A stretch of DNA of 64,000 nucleotides from CAYMCO01 sp964388955 (GCA_964388955.1 CAYMCO010000016.1:1-64000), one strand, 5' to 3'. Counted from the first letter of the stretch, positions 33,402 through 42,167 are shown. Numbers and translations are program-made. Notes: generated from the letters alone by a model not told the origin.

Positions 33402-35960
33402 CTATTCACGCAGGGCGGCTCCCAGCTCGGATTTCAACCGCTCGACGATTCGCTGCCGTATTTTGGAGACCTCCTGGTCCGTCAGGGTGCGATCCGGAAC
33501 CTGATAGATCACGGAATACGCCAGGCTCTTCTTCCGCGCGCCCACCTGGTCGCCGCGGTAGAGGTCGAACAGTCGCAGCCCCTGCACGAGCGGCTGACCG
33601 GCGCGCCGGATGACTTCCTCGACTCGCTGTGCCGGCACATCCTCGTCCACCACCACGGCCAGGTCCTCCAGCACGGGCGGAAACGCCGGCGGAACCTCCG
33701 CCGTGTGCCGCTCGGGGAGGAGCGCCAGCAGGGCGTCCAAGTCCAGGTCGGCGGCGAGAAGTGGGGTCCCCGGAAATTCGTAGTTCTCACGCACCAATGG
33801 GTGCACCTCGCCGAGCACACCTATCCATTGCTCCCCGACCGCCAGCCTGGAGCATCTTCCCGGGTGAAAACTGGGATGCTCCCAGCGGGCAAATCGCGGG
33901 TCGGGAAGGCGCAACCCCGCCAAGAGAGACTGCAGAGCGCCTTTCAGGTCGAAGAAGTCGAAGGGGGAGCGATCGCCTCCTTGCCAGGATGGCGGCCGGC
34001 GTGGCCCTGTCATGGCGATGACCAGCCTAAGGCGTTCCTCGGGCAGCGTTTCCCCCTCTGAGGGCCAATATACGGGTCCGATTTCGAACAGCGCGATCCG
34101 ATCTCGCCAACGTGAGTTGCTCTCCACGATTTCGAACACGCTGGCGAGCAGGGAGTGGCGGAGCACGATTCGGTCACTGGCGATGGGATTGCGCAGGCGC
34201 AAAAAGGGCCGGGTGTCGGCCTCGGAGCCGGCGGGCAGGATGCGCCCCTCGCGTTCCGGAGAAGTCAGACGGTAGGTGACCACCTCCTGGAATCCGAGAT
34301 CCACCAGCAAATCGCGGGTCCGCTCCTCGGCCTCCAGGCGGTCGTTCCCGCGTTGGGGGGGCAGCTCGTCTTGGAGCAGAGTCTCCGGGATGCGGTCATA
34401 GCCGTAAATACGGGCGATCTCCTCCATCAGATCCGCCATCCCCGTGATCCCCTCCCCGATGTCCAGGCGATGGGGTGGGGTCTTGGCGCGCAGCGCTTCG
34501 CCTTCCAATGTGACTTCAAATCCGAGGCGTCCGAGGATGTCGGCCATCTCCCGGACTTCCAGATTGACCCCCAGCCAGCGCGCCGCATCCCGGCTGGTGA
34601 TCCGCACCTCGGGATCCTCCGGGGGAATCGGATAGCGATCCACCAAGCCGGCGGCGATTTCTCCCCCCGCCCATTGGGACATCAGGGTCAAGCCGCGCCG
34701 CACCCCCTGCTCGGCCAGGGCGGGATGGACGCCTCTCGAGAACCGGTAGGAGGCCTCAGACTGGAGTCTCTGCGCGGCCTCCGTCCGCCGGATGTTGATC
34801 ATGTTCCAGGCCGCTCCTTCGAGCAGCACGCGCCGGGTGCTCTGGCTGACCTCCGACTCCAGCCCTCCCATCACTCCTGCGATGGAGAGAGGTCCGGCGG
34901 TATCGGCCACCAGCACGGTGAAATCGTCGAGATCGCGGGTGACATCGTCCAGAGTGGTGAGCTGCTCCCCGGGCGAAGGCAGGCGGGTGATGATCTTCGG
35001 CGAATCGCCCTTGGCGCGCGCCAGCAACACATCATAATCAAATGCGTGGAGCGGCTCACCGATTTCCAGCATCGCATAATTGGTGGCGTCCACGATATTG
35101 CTGATTGGGCGCATCCCGGCGAGGCGCAACCGGCGTTGGACCCAATAGGGACTCGGTCCGATCCGCACGCCCTCGATCAGCCCCAGCACAAATCGGGGAT
35201 TCAGCTTGGGGACCCGGATTTCCAGCTCCACGCGCCCTTCGATGGGATCGCCTTGAGCGGGCAGCTCTTCGGAGGGGGTCTGCACGTCACCTCCCGTCAA
35301 CGCCGCGACCTCTCGGGCGACCCCCAGGATGTTGGCGTCCCTGGCCACATTGGGTGTGATGGCGATATCCAGCACCGCGTCGCCCATGTACTCCATGAGC
35401 GGCATGCCGACCGGCGCGCCGCCGTCCAGGATGATGATTCCCTCGTGCTCGTCTGAAATCCCCAGCTCTTTCTCTGAGCACACCATGGAGTAGGATTCGA
35501 CGCCGCGAATCTTGGCCCGCTTCAAAGTCATCTTCTTCCATCCGGGCTGATGGCCATCGAACAACCGCGCTCCTTCGCGGGCGAAGGCTACCTTCAGCGG
35601 TTCATCCAAGGGTCCCTTGCCCGAGAGATGGAACAGATTCGGCGCGCCCGTCAGCACGGTGTGCTCCCGATCGCCATCTTCAAGACGGCAGAGAACCAGG
35701 CGGTCCGCGTTGGGGTGGGGCGTCACTTCGAGAATCGCCCCGACCACGATCTTGTCCGGGTCCCATGTCAGGCCGCTGACCTTCGTCTCCGGCCCCTGAT
35801 GACCGCCGGAGCGTCCCTCCATCGGGCCCTCGGGCAGCGGCAGCCCCACATAGCGGATTTCCTCCACTTCCAATCCAGCCAAGGTGAGCCGGTGGGCCAG
35901 CTCCTCGATGGAGAGGTCGATTTCGACGTACTCTTCAAGCCAGGAAAGGGGAATTAGCAT
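33402..35960 (-). CDS. pheT: Phenylalanyl-tRNA synthetase beta subunit
   Basis: A 852-residue PheT with the full bacterial layout: the N-terminal catalytic-like start IPLSWLEEYVEI, the tRNA-binding (EMAP-like) domain (VVGAILEVTPHPNADRL), the B3/B4 editing domain (DYDVLLARA ... TRRVLLEGAAWNM), B5, and the C-terminal FDX-ACB domain (VIYQVPDRTLTDQEVSKI). It forms an alpha2-beta2 enzyme with PheS. Two close ATGs exist; GGAG lies one base before the first and seven before the second, so the second is chosen. It is not adjacent to pheS: a four-helix-bundle gene lies between. Confidence 0.94.
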   Translation of the reverse strand: MLIPLSWLEEYVEIDLSIEELAHRLTLAGLEVEEIRYVGLPLPEGPMEGRSGGHQGPETKVSGLTWDPDKIVVGAILEVTPHPNADRLVLCRLEDGDREHTVLTGAPNLFHLSGKGPLDEPLKVAFAREGARLFDGHQPGWKKMTLKRAKIRGVESYSMVCSEKELGISDEHEGIIILDGGAPVGMPLMEYMGDAVLDIAITPNVARDANILGVAREVAALTGGDVQTPSEELPAQGDPIEGRVELEIRVPKLNPRFVLGLIEGVRIGPSPYWVQRRLRLAGMRPISNIVDATNYAMLEIGEPLHAFDYDVLLARAKGDSPKIITRLPSPGEQLTTLDDVTRDLDDFTVLVADTAGPLSIAGVMGGLESEVSQSTRRVLLEGAAWNMINIRRTEAAQRLQSEASYRFSRGVHPALAEQGVRRGLTLMSQWAGGEIAAGLVDRYPIPPEDPEVRITSRDAARWLGVNLEVREMADILGRLGFEVTLEGEALRAKTPPHRLDIGEGITGMADLMEEIARIYGYDRIPETLLQDELPPQRGNDRLEAEERTRDLLVDLGFQEVVTYRLTSPEREGRILPAGSEADTRPFLRLRNPIASDRIVLRHSLLASVFEIVESNSRWRDRIALFEIGPVYWPSEGETLPEERLRLVIAMTGPRRPPSWQGGDRSPFDFFDLKGALQSLLAGLRLPDPRFARWEHPSFHPGRCSRLAVGEQWIGVLGEVHPLVRENYEFPGTPLLAADLDLDALLALLPERHTAEVPPAFPPVLEDLAVVVDEDVPAQRVEEVIRRAGQPLVQGLRLFDLYRGDQVGARKKSLAYSVIYQVPDRTLTDQEVSKIRQRIVERLKSELGAALRE

Positions 35961-36034
35961 AGTCATGCTCCAAAGATAGGCAAACGAAGCAGCAAATATA
36001 CCGGTCACTGCGCGCATGCCGTGATGCGAAGACG

Positions 36035-36062
36035 GTGATCAGTGTTCAGTGATTAGTGATCA
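36035..36062 (+). repeat. Heptamer array, left flank of the four-helix-bundle gene
   Basis: Four consecutive 7-base units read GTGATCA, GTGTTCA, GTGATTA, GTGATCA. The last unit overlaps the stop codon and last codons of the four-helix gene. It runs in the opposite orientation to the right-hand array. Confidence 0.8.
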
Positions 36063-36496
36063 GGTATTTCGTCGAGAGCGGGATCAAATTCCATACCAGA
36101 TTCCCGCAACTTGCCGCCTTTCTCCCTCCGCAAATTGTCGTTCAGATATCTGACATATCCGTTAAGCAGGCGAGCAGTGTCTCGCCAGAGCTCTCTGCAC
36201 GCGATGATCCTCTCTTCCGGGACATAGCCCATCTCGGATGCGAAGAGCAGGTGATTCAATGTCTCCTCAAGGGAGCCGCGAGCGATATAGCAGAATCGGA
36301 TGGCATCCTGAAAATGATATCGGCCATGGGCCTCGGCGATATTCGCGGCGACGCTCTGGGCGGATCTCCGGAGTTGTTGGTTCAGCGCATACTGCTCTTC
36401 ACTCGGAAGACCGGGCAATACCTCCTTGCACACGAAAAGGGTGAACTCATGTGCCTTCCGCCAGACCTGCAATCGCTCCAGGCTGCTGCTCTCCAT
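36053..36496 (-). CDS. Four-helix-bundle protein (23S rRNA intervening-sequence protein family)
   Basis: A 147-residue all-helical protein of the S23/IVP family, also related to the Avd protein of diversity-generating retroelements. Typical features are ERLQVWRKAHEFTLFVCKEV, the LRRSAQSVAANIAEAHGR motif and GSLEETLNHLLFASEMGYV. Proteins of this group are small, positively charged pentameric bundles; most genes lie in 23S rRNA inserts or as scattered inserts, with no established reaction. Here it sits between pheS and pheT, and its ends are marked by inverted arrays of heptamers. The start at 36496 (MESSSLERL) is chosen because the longer frame runs into the repeat array. Confidence 0.85.
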   Translation of the reverse strand: MESSSLERLQVWRKAHEFTLFVCKEVLPGLPSEEQYALNQQLRRSAQSVAANIAEAHGRYHFQDAIRFCYIARGSLEETLNHLLFASEMGYVPEERIIACRELWRDTARLLNGYVRYLNDNLRREKGGKLRESGMEFDPALDEIPDH

Positions 36497-36510
36497 CGAT
36501 AGCCCCCTGT

Positions 36511-36566
36511 TCACTGCTCGCTTCTCACCACTCACTGCTCACTTCTCACTATTCCCTTCCCACTCT
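36511..36566 (-). repeat. Heptamer array, right flank of the four-helix-bundle gene
   Basis: Six clear and two more divergent 7-base units in perfect register, on the plus strand TCACTGC, TCGCTTC, TCACCAC, TCACTGC, TCACTTC, TCACTAT, TCCCTTC, CCACTCT. On the minus strand the consensus is AGTGAGC-like, inverted relative to the left array. Confidence 0.8.
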
Positions 36567-36575
36567 TGACCACCG

Positions 36576-37601
36576 TCAAAACTGCTCCAAGAATCGCAGA
36601 TCATTGCGCCAGAAGGAGCGGATATCATCGATGCGGTGTTTGAGCATGGCGATCCGCTCCGGCCCCATGCCGAAAGCGTATCCGGAGAAGACTTGGGGGT
36701 CGTAGCCACCGTTGTGGAGCACGACCGGATGGACCATCCCGCAGCCCAAGATCTCGAGCCACCCGGTGTATTTGCACACCGAGCATCCGGCCCCGCCACA
36801 CACAAAGCATTCGATGTCCATCTCGGCGGAGGGCTCGGTGAAAGGGAAGTGCGCGGCCCGAAATCGGGCCCGCACGGAGGGATCGAAATATCGTCGGGCG
36901 AAGGCGGTCAGCGTTCCCTTCAGGTCGGCGAAGGTGATATGATGCCCAACGGCAAGGCCCTCGATCTGGTTGAATTGGATCTCGTAGCGCGCAGAGAGCT
37001 GCTCATAGCGGTAGCACATGCCCGGGAGCACCACCCGGATGGGTTCGGGGCAACGCTCGCGCATCACGTGGATCTGGCCAGGGGAGGTGTGGGTGCGCAG
37101 CAGCACATCCGGCTGCTCGGTGTAGAAGGTGTCCCACAGATCGCGCGCCGGATGATGGGCCGGGATATTGAGCAGTTCGAAGTTGTACTCGTCCGTCTCC
37201 ACCTCGCGGGAGAGATAGACCTGGAAGCCCATTTGCCTCCAAATGTCCAGAATCTGCCTCAAGGTCTGGTTGGCAGGGTGGATGCGCCCGCGTGGCGCCG
37301 GACGTCCGGGGAGCGTGATGTCCAGACGGTCCCGCTGCAGGGATTCTTGGATGGCCTGCTCGCGCAGCGCATCCTGCCGCCCTTCGTAGGCGGATTCCAG
37401 GGCTACCTTGACCTCATTGCCCCGGCGACCGACTTCGGGGCGCTCATCCTTCGGCAGGTCGCCAATGTTCTTCATGATCTCGGCGAGCTCCGCCGATCGT
37501 CCAAGGTACTTGACTCTCCAGGCCCCCAGAGCCGCCTCGTCCTGGGCGCGCGCCAACTCCGCCAGCGCCTCCTTCTTCAGTTCGTCCAATCGTTCCAGCA
37601 T
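36576..37601 (-). CDS. pheS: Phenylalanyl-tRNA synthetase alpha subunit
   Basis: A 341-residue class II synthetase subunit. It has the N-terminal coiled-coil (LDELKKEALAELARAQDEAAL), motif 2 (GMCYRYEQLSARYEIQFNQIEGLAVG), a Cys-rich zinc-like loop (CFVCGGAGCSVCKYTG) and motif 3 (FGMGPERIAML). It forms the phenylalanine-activating site of the alpha2-beta2 enzyme. It is preceded by a T-box leader and followed after 79 bases by the four-helix-bundle gene, then pheT. Confidence 0.94.
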   Translation of the reverse strand: MLERLDELKKEALAELARAQDEAALGAWRVKYLGRSAELAEIMKNIGDLPKDERPEVGRRGNEVKVALESAYEGRQDALREQAIQESLQRDRLDITLPGRPAPRGRIHPANQTLRQILDIWRQMGFQVYLSREVETDEYNFELLNIPAHHPARDLWDTFYTEQPDVLLRTHTSPGQIHVMRERCPEPIRVVLPGMCYRYEQLSARYEIQFNQIEGLAVGHHITFADLKGTLTAFARRYFDPSVRARFRAAHFPFTEPSAEMDIECFVCGGAGCSVCKYTGWLEILGCGMVHPVVLHNGGYDPQVFSGYAFGMGPERIAMLKHRIDDIRSFWRNDLRFLEQF

Positions 37602-37660
37602 CGCAGCTCCTCACAAGACTACTCACCGCAACGGCCTCCTGGGCCTGGGGCGTTCCCCTT

Positions 37661-37945
37661 AACGCAAATCTCCCATCCCGACAAGGGACGGGAGAACCTT
37701 TCCCGCGGTACCACCCTTCTTGGCCGCTTGCGGCCCGCTCATCCGCCGGCGACCGCCACCGCGGCTACCAGCTCCCCTGGGATAACGGTGGGGTTCCGGC
37801 CCGGACTACTGGCCCCTGCAAGGGCGTTCCCCCGGGCGGCTCCGGAGGGAACTTCAGCGGCATAACCATGAGCCGGGGTCTCAGCCAGGCCCCGACCTCT
37901 CTGACAGGCGTCTCCGCCTACTTTCATCTTTCATCGCCGTTGAAC
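37661..37945 (-). promoter_or_regulatory. T-box riboswitch of pheS (phenylalanine specifier)
   Basis: On the minus strand the leader has the T-box core AGGGTGGTACCGCG (37703-37718), a GA-rich AGAGA-containing loop in Stem I, and a TTC triplet at 37849-37851 inside GAAGTTCCC, the position of the specifier loop for phenylalanine. A terminator stem (TCTCCCGTCCC / GGGATGGGAGA, about 37665-37696) followed by TTTGCGTT ends it. Uncharged tRNA-Phe should stabilise the antiterminator and turn pheS on. A TTGACA promoter lies just upstream. Confidence 0.85.
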
Positions 37946-37948
37946 TCA

Positions 37949-37977
37949 TGTTTACCGCATTTCGGATCTTCTGTCAA
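37949..37977 (-). promoter_or_regulatory. Promoter of the pheS T-box leader
   Basis: On the minus strand a perfect -35 TTGACA (37972-37977) and TAAACA (37949-37954) are separated by 17 bases. It is followed immediately by the T-box leader. Confidence 0.65.
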
Positions 37978-37981
37978 CGGC

Positions 37982-38311
37982 GCCGCAGAGAGGGGGTATG
38001 TGGAGATTTGTCGCGCGGTGCGGTTTCTTCCCCCTCGGAAATCTCTCCCCCTCGCCGAGGCTGGAGTCTTCGGGCGGAACTCAGCCTGCGGCCTGGGGCA
38101 CGGGGATTGAGGGGGTGGGGGTCGCGAAGGCGAAGCGAGAAGGGGCGGGGCCGCCCCAGGCCGTGGCGGAAGGCGCCAGGAGGCTAGTTCGCCACGAAAT
38201 CTCGATGCCCCCGGCTGAGAAAGCGAGTTTCGTTTCCGGGGGCGAACATGTTCGGGATTCAAAGACGGCCGGCCCTCTTCGGGGGCTGCCCACTTGGCTG
38301 GGGTGCGAGTT
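37982..38311. other. GC-rich intergenic region with a two-tier hairpin
   Basis: No gene is supported; open frames are Pro/Arg-rich and look like chance products of high GC. At 38207-38243 a perfect 8-bp stem (GCCCCCGG / CCGGGGGC) encloses a symmetric internal loop of four bases on each side and an inner GAAA / TTTC stem. There is no T tract, so it is not a standard terminator. Confidence 0.45.
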
Positions 38312-39025
38312 CTAAGTTCGAGTCCCCACAAAGCGCCGCACGACTTGCTGTCCGTCGTTCATGATCGGTGGGCCATGGGTGGGGAGCAGGTGATCGTAAT
38401 CCAACTGCGCCAGCCGACGTAGCGATTTCTGGGCCAGCATTGGGTTGGGTGTAGCCAGACCGATAGGGCCGGAAAGCTGACCGCCCAAGTTCATGGCGGC
38501 ATCGCCGCAGATCATGGCCTGATCGGTGGGGTGCAGGAAACCAATCTGGCCGGGCGTATGCCCCGGAAGGTGGATGACGGCCATCCCGGCAGCCGCCTGT
38601 CCCGCTTCCAGCGTCCTGGAGGCCCGCACCCGTAAAGCGGCCCGCGGCATCAGGTAGCGACCCAAGAAAGAGAGTAGACTGTGGGCTTTCAGTTGGTGAT
38701 AATCGGCGTCACCACGCAAGAAGGGCGCCTCCTCCCGATGACAGACCACCTCCGGCTTCCAGGCCAGATCGAGCGAGTTCAGGCCGCCGACGTGATCGTA
38801 GTGGCCATGGGTCAGCAGCACACTGTCTATCCCCTCCCCATCCGTCGCCTTCGATATCGCCGACACAAGTTGGTCGGCCGATTCTGGTGGGCCGCTGTCG
38901 ACGAGAGTGAAGCCATCCTTCCGCCTGACCAGGTAAACCGCGACGGGGATTGGAATCACCCCGTACACCCTCCAAGGCAATTCCAGGCGCGCGATGTTTT
39001 CCGTGATCGATTGGAAGTCTGCCAT
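38312..39025 (-). CDS. MBL-fold metallo-hydrolase
   Basis: A 237-residue metallo-beta-lactamase-fold protein with the metal motif THGHYDHVGGL (H-x-H-x-D-H), a later ligand in HLPGHTPGQIGF, Asp in CGDAAMN and a last His in LLPTHGPPI. It is a single MBL domain of the general hydrolase type (glyoxalase II-like or lactonase-like). The substrate cannot be assigned. It stands alone downstream of the hydroxyacid dehydrogenase gene, 127 bases away. Confidence 0.85.
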   Translation of the reverse strand: MADFQSITENIARLELPWRVYGVIPIPVAVYLVRRKDGFTLVDSGPPESADQLVSAISKATDGEGIDSVLLTHGHYDHVGGLNSLDLAWKPEVVCHREEAPFLRGDADYHQLKAHSLLSFLGRYLMPRAALRVRASRTLEAGQAAAGMAVIHLPGHTPGQIGFLHPTDQAMICGDAAMNLGGQLSGPIGLATPNPMLAQKSLRRLAQLDYDHLLPTHGPPIMNDGQQVVRRFVGTRT

Positions 39026-39152
39026 TGCATTCCCCTTCCGCGCTCAATTTTCACGCATAGAAGCCCGCTGGCAAGGGGGAGTTTCTTCCTGTCTGCTAGA
39101 GGGGCCCACCGTTCTGCGCCGAAGGCGGTCCGTTCCAGTGGCTCCAGGGGGA

Positions 39153-40166
39153 TCAGTAGCCAAGCTGTGAATCGAATTGGTTCAACAATGGCTGATCTTC
39201 GATGTAGCGCTTGAGATTCTCCGCCAGCAGAATTGCGGCGCGCTCAAAATAGGATTTGGAATATCCACCGATATGGGGGGAGATCAGCACATTGGGCAAC
39301 TCCCAAAGCGGGCTGCTCTCAGGGAGAGGTTCGATGGGGAAGACGTCCAGCGCCGCGCCCGCGATCCCTTCTTCGTTCAGGGCGCTGATCAAGTCGCCGT
39401 GATTTGTCACTCCTCCGCGAGAAATATCGATCAGGAAGGCGGAGGATTTCATGGCCTCAAAAACCCGCTTGTCGATCATGCCGCGGGTTTGCGCTGTGAG
39501 TGGGACGCAGACGATGAGGAAGTCGCACAGGGACGCCATGGAGGCGATCGCCTCAGGCGGGTAGACTCGTTTGGGCAGGTTCGCCTCCGGGTCCCCCAAA
39601 CCTTCCGGCGCGTAGCCCCTGTCCCTCAATTGTTTCAGGTCGCGTTTGATAGCCAACACGGTCGCGCCGAAGCTATCAAACAAGCGGGCCGCCTCACGGC
39701 CCACACTGCCGTACCCCACTATGCCAACCGTGCTGTTTCGAAGCTCACCCGGCTGGTAGCGTCCGAAGCGATCCTCGGGCCATTCCTTCGCAGCTTTGCC
39801 CCTCAGCAGCCTGGGCAGCCGACGGGCCAGCGCCAGGGAGAAGGAGAGCGTGGTCTCCGCCATTTGGGAGGCGGCTATTCCACTGGAATTGGTGATTCTG
39901 ACTTCGGATTGCAGCAGGGGATGATCCAGATGCCGGTCGATGCCCGCGCTGAGGAAGTGAACCCACTTCAGGTTCGGGGCGTCTTCCGGGTCGGGCAGAT
40001 AGTCGAAGGTGCTCAGAATCTCAACTTGGCCGAGCAGCTCCTCGGGCGGATCCTGGTCGTCCCCCAGCGGATGCGCTGTGATCTTCAGATCGGAGGAGAC
40101 GGCCCGGAGGCGTTCAAGCGATCGATCGGAAAAGGGCTCTGTGATCCAGAGGATGGTGTCGGCCAT
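39153..40166 (-). CDS. D-isomer-specific 2-hydroxyacid dehydrogenase
   Basis: A 337-residue NAD-dependent dehydrogenase of the D-2-hydroxyacid family. The NAD loop is VGIVGYGSVGREAARLF, the catalytic Arg lies in ISRGGVTNHGDL, the Glu in FPIEPLP and the His in LISPHIGGYSKSY. It interconverts a 2-oxoacid and its D-hydroxyacid; a glyoxylate or phosphoglycerate-type substrate is possible. The lactate permease unit follows upstream on the same strand, which makes a hydroxyacid metabolic role plausible. Confidence 0.87.
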   Translation of the reverse strand: MADTILWITEPFSDRSLERLRAVSSDLKITAHPLGDDQDPPEELLGQVEILSTFDYLPDPEDAPNLKWVHFLSAGIDRHLDHPLLQSEVRITNSSGIAASQMAETTLSFSLALARRLPRLLRGKAAKEWPEDRFGRYQPGELRNSTVGIVGYGSVGREAARLFDSFGATVLAIKRDLKQLRDRGYAPEGLGDPEANLPKRVYPPEAIASMASLCDFLIVCVPLTAQTRGMIDKRVFEAMKSSAFLIDISRGGVTNHGDLISALNEEGIAGAALDVFPIEPLPESSPLWELPNVLISPHIGGYSKSYFERAAILLAENLKRYIEDQPLLNQFDSQLGY

Positions 40167-40207
40167 GTCAACGATTGTACATCATCGGGGGCGAGGAGTG
40201 GAACTCG

Positions 40208-40393
40208 TCAAGATGCCCACAATCCCAACAAAGCTCCGGCATAGATGGTGATCATGCAGAACCAGGTCAGCCATCCTGGCCCTGACTGCAAGAGAAAGTA
40301 CAGCGGGACGGGAGGCAGGGTCATGAGCAGAAAAGCCGCCGTCTGCAGCCAAAAACGATGTCGCGAGCGGAAATTTCCGGTGTCCCCTTTCAT
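40208..40393 (-). CDS. Small two-helix membrane protein coupled to the lactate permease
   Basis: A 61-residue protein with two transmembrane helices (about residues 14-33 and 38-58) joined by SGPG. Its ATG overlaps the TGA of lctP, so it is translationally coupled. No family was recognised. Such tiny partners often stabilise or regulate the adjacent transporter; that is inference from position only. Confidence 0.55.
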   Translation of the reverse strand: MKGDTGNFRSRHRFWLQTAAFLLMTLPPVPLYFLLQSGPGWLTWFCMITIYAGALLGLWAS

Positions 40394-41934
40394 GTGAGCC
40401 ACACCTGTAGGGAGATCCACGTGACGATGCTGATGCCGATGATCAAGAGGCCGATATATCTCACCATCGCCCGCAGGACGCGGCCCTCGTCACCCGCCAT
40501 CCCTGCGGTGCTTGCCCCGACCACCACTTTTGTGGGGGCGATCACAGAGCCCACGGCGCCGCCCGCGGTTTGCGCAGCCAAGATCAGCGGGACACTCAAT
40601 CCCAATAGCTGAGCGGTCCGCATCTGCAGCATGGCGAAGACCACGTTGGAGTTGGTATTGGATCCGGTCATGAACGCACCCAGCGCGCCGATCCAGGGCG
40701 CGGCAAGTGGATAGAAGCTTCCCACCCCCTGCGCCAGGCCGCGCGCCAATACGTCCGTCATGCCGGCATGAGACATTACAACGGCCATGGCGACCATGCC
40801 GACGATCCCCAGGCTGGCGGACATCACTCTCCTGACCGTACCTTTCAAGATGCGTTTGGGCGCATCAGGGGGATAGAGGCCAGCGCGGCGATAAATGAAG
40901 TAGGCCACCAGAGCGGATGCGGTCAGAATCGTTCCGGCGTGCCGCAGCAAAGGAATCTTGCGCCCATATTCCGCGGGAGTGACATAGCCCAAAGAGGTGC
41001 TCACCTCAGGGAAGGGGACCGCGATTACGAAGGAGCCCAGGGCGGAGCGTATGGGGGGCACCAACTGGACGACGAGGGTGATCACCACCAGCGCAATATA
41101 CGCCGAAAGGGCCAAGGATAGGGCGCGCGGGGAAGGGACTTGCCCGTCTGCCTCCGATCGTTGGCCGCGATAGCGACGTGTGAACGCCACTCCTACGATG
41201 AGGCCCGCGATGCCGGCTCCGAAGCCGCCGATGTTCCAGAGACCGCTGGTGGCCAACCAGTACTGAGCGAATCCCATGGCCACCCCCATGACGGACGCCG
41301 GCAGCAGCAATCGTCTGGCACCTGACATGCCGTCGGACGCATGAGCCACCAGAATCCCTGTCGCCAGGCCGGCAAGCCCCAGTATCATCGCCGCGGGCGG
41401 AGCGAGGGTCTCACCCGGCAAGTCGGTGGCGGCCATCAGAGCCTGAAAGGAGGATGCCAGCGACCCAAAGGTGACGGCCCAACCATGACCGAGGGAAGGG
41501 ATGACGACCGCCATGAGCGGCCCGAAGCCCAGCCCCACCATGATGGGTGCGATGACCGCAACCGGGACGCCAAATCCGCCCACACCTTGGAGGAAAGAGG
41601 CAAACGCCCAACCAATCAGCAGACCCTGCATGCCGCGATCAGAGGTCAGTTGGGGCAGCGCCTCGCCGATAGTTCGAATGGCTCCCGCTTCATCCGCGAC
41701 CCGGTAGAGCAGAAACGCCGACCAGATAATCAGCAGCACATCTGTGCTGAGCAACAGGGATTTGACATGCGCCACAGCGAGCAGCCTCAGCCCGGCGCCG
41801 AAGCGCAAGACCGCGATGAGGACCGCAAGAAAGAGGCCCGCCATGCCCGCCTTGGCGGCTCCCCAGCGAAAGCGGACCATCAGGAGAAGGATCATCAGTA
41901 TTGGAGAAAGGGCGAGGACCCAATCCAGAAACAT
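40390..41934 (-). CDS. lctP: L-lactate permease family transporter
   Basis: A 514-residue polytopic protein with about 13-14 hydrophobic helices, matching the LctP/LldP family (PF02652). Signature stretches are FASFLQGVGGFGVPVAVIAP, LGHGWAVTFGSLASSF, and TGSNTNSNVVFAMLQ near the C-terminus. It imports L-lactate, and some members glycolate, with a proton. The ATG at 41934 has AGGAG five bases upstream; the frame extends 24 codons further without support. It has its own extended -10 promoter. A small membrane protein overlaps its stop. Confidence 0.9.
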   Translation of the reverse strand: MFLDWVLALSPILMILLLMVRFRWGAAKAGMAGLFLAVLIAVLRFGAGLRLLAVAHVKSLLLSTDVLLIIWSAFLLYRVADEAGAIRTIGEALPQLTSDRGMQGLLIGWAFASFLQGVGGFGVPVAVIAPIMVGLGFGPLMAVVIPSLGHGWAVTFGSLASSFQALMAATDLPGETLAPPAAMILGLAGLATGILVAHASDGMSGARRLLLPASVMGVAMGFAQYWLATSGLWNIGGFGAGIAGLIVGVAFTRRYRGQRSEADGQVPSPRALSLALSAYIALVVITLVVQLVPPIRSALGSFVIAVPFPEVSTSLGYVTPAEYGRKIPLLRHAGTILTASALVAYFIYRRAGLYPPDAPKRILKGTVRRVMSASLGIVGMVAMAVVMSHAGMTDVLARGLAQGVGSFYPLAAPWIGALGAFMTGSNTNSNVVFAMLQMRTAQLLGLSVPLILAAQTAGGAVGSVIAPTKVVVGASTAGMAGDEGRVLRAMVRYIGLLIIGISIVTWISLQVWLT

Positions 41935-41962
41935 GGCATCTCCTTGCGGCCAAACGCGGCGG

Positions 41963-41968
41963 ATTATA
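41963..41968 (-). promoter_or_regulatory. Extended -10 promoter of lctP
   Basis: On the minus strand TATAAT preceded by TG plus one base (TGCTATAAT) ends 28 bases before the lctP start. No consensus -35 was seen. Confidence 0.6.
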
Positions 41969-42167
41969 GCATGGGGTCGCGGCCCGGGCCTGTCCCCGGG
42001 TTGCATGGCGCGCGAGTTCTCCGCTCAATCTCGGAAAAGTAGTAGTGGGGTACCCCAGGGGTCGTAGGGATTCCGTAGGGTAATCGTCGAGATTCAGTGA
42101 AGCACAGTATGCGAAGATGGAATACAGTTAGATCGGAAGGGCGTTTCTCTTCTTCTCCTCCTTACAA

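Noticed and set aside
34155..35456. A 433-codon frame antisense to pheT
   Set aside because: It lies completely inside pheT and has the composition of a reverse-strand artefact.
36511..36566. CRISPR-like array near the four-helix gene
   Set aside because: Units are 7 bases long without spacers, and no cas genes are present.
37924..38331. A 135-residue open frame on the minus strand
   Set aside because: It is almost entirely Pro, Arg, Ser and Ala with no known pattern and overlaps the pheS promoter. It is typical of chance frames in GC-rich noncoding DNA.
38322..38331. TTCGAGTCCC-like T-loop sequences (also near 52110) as tRNA remnants
   Set aside because: No acceptor or anticodon stem can be built around them; both lie inside coding sequence.
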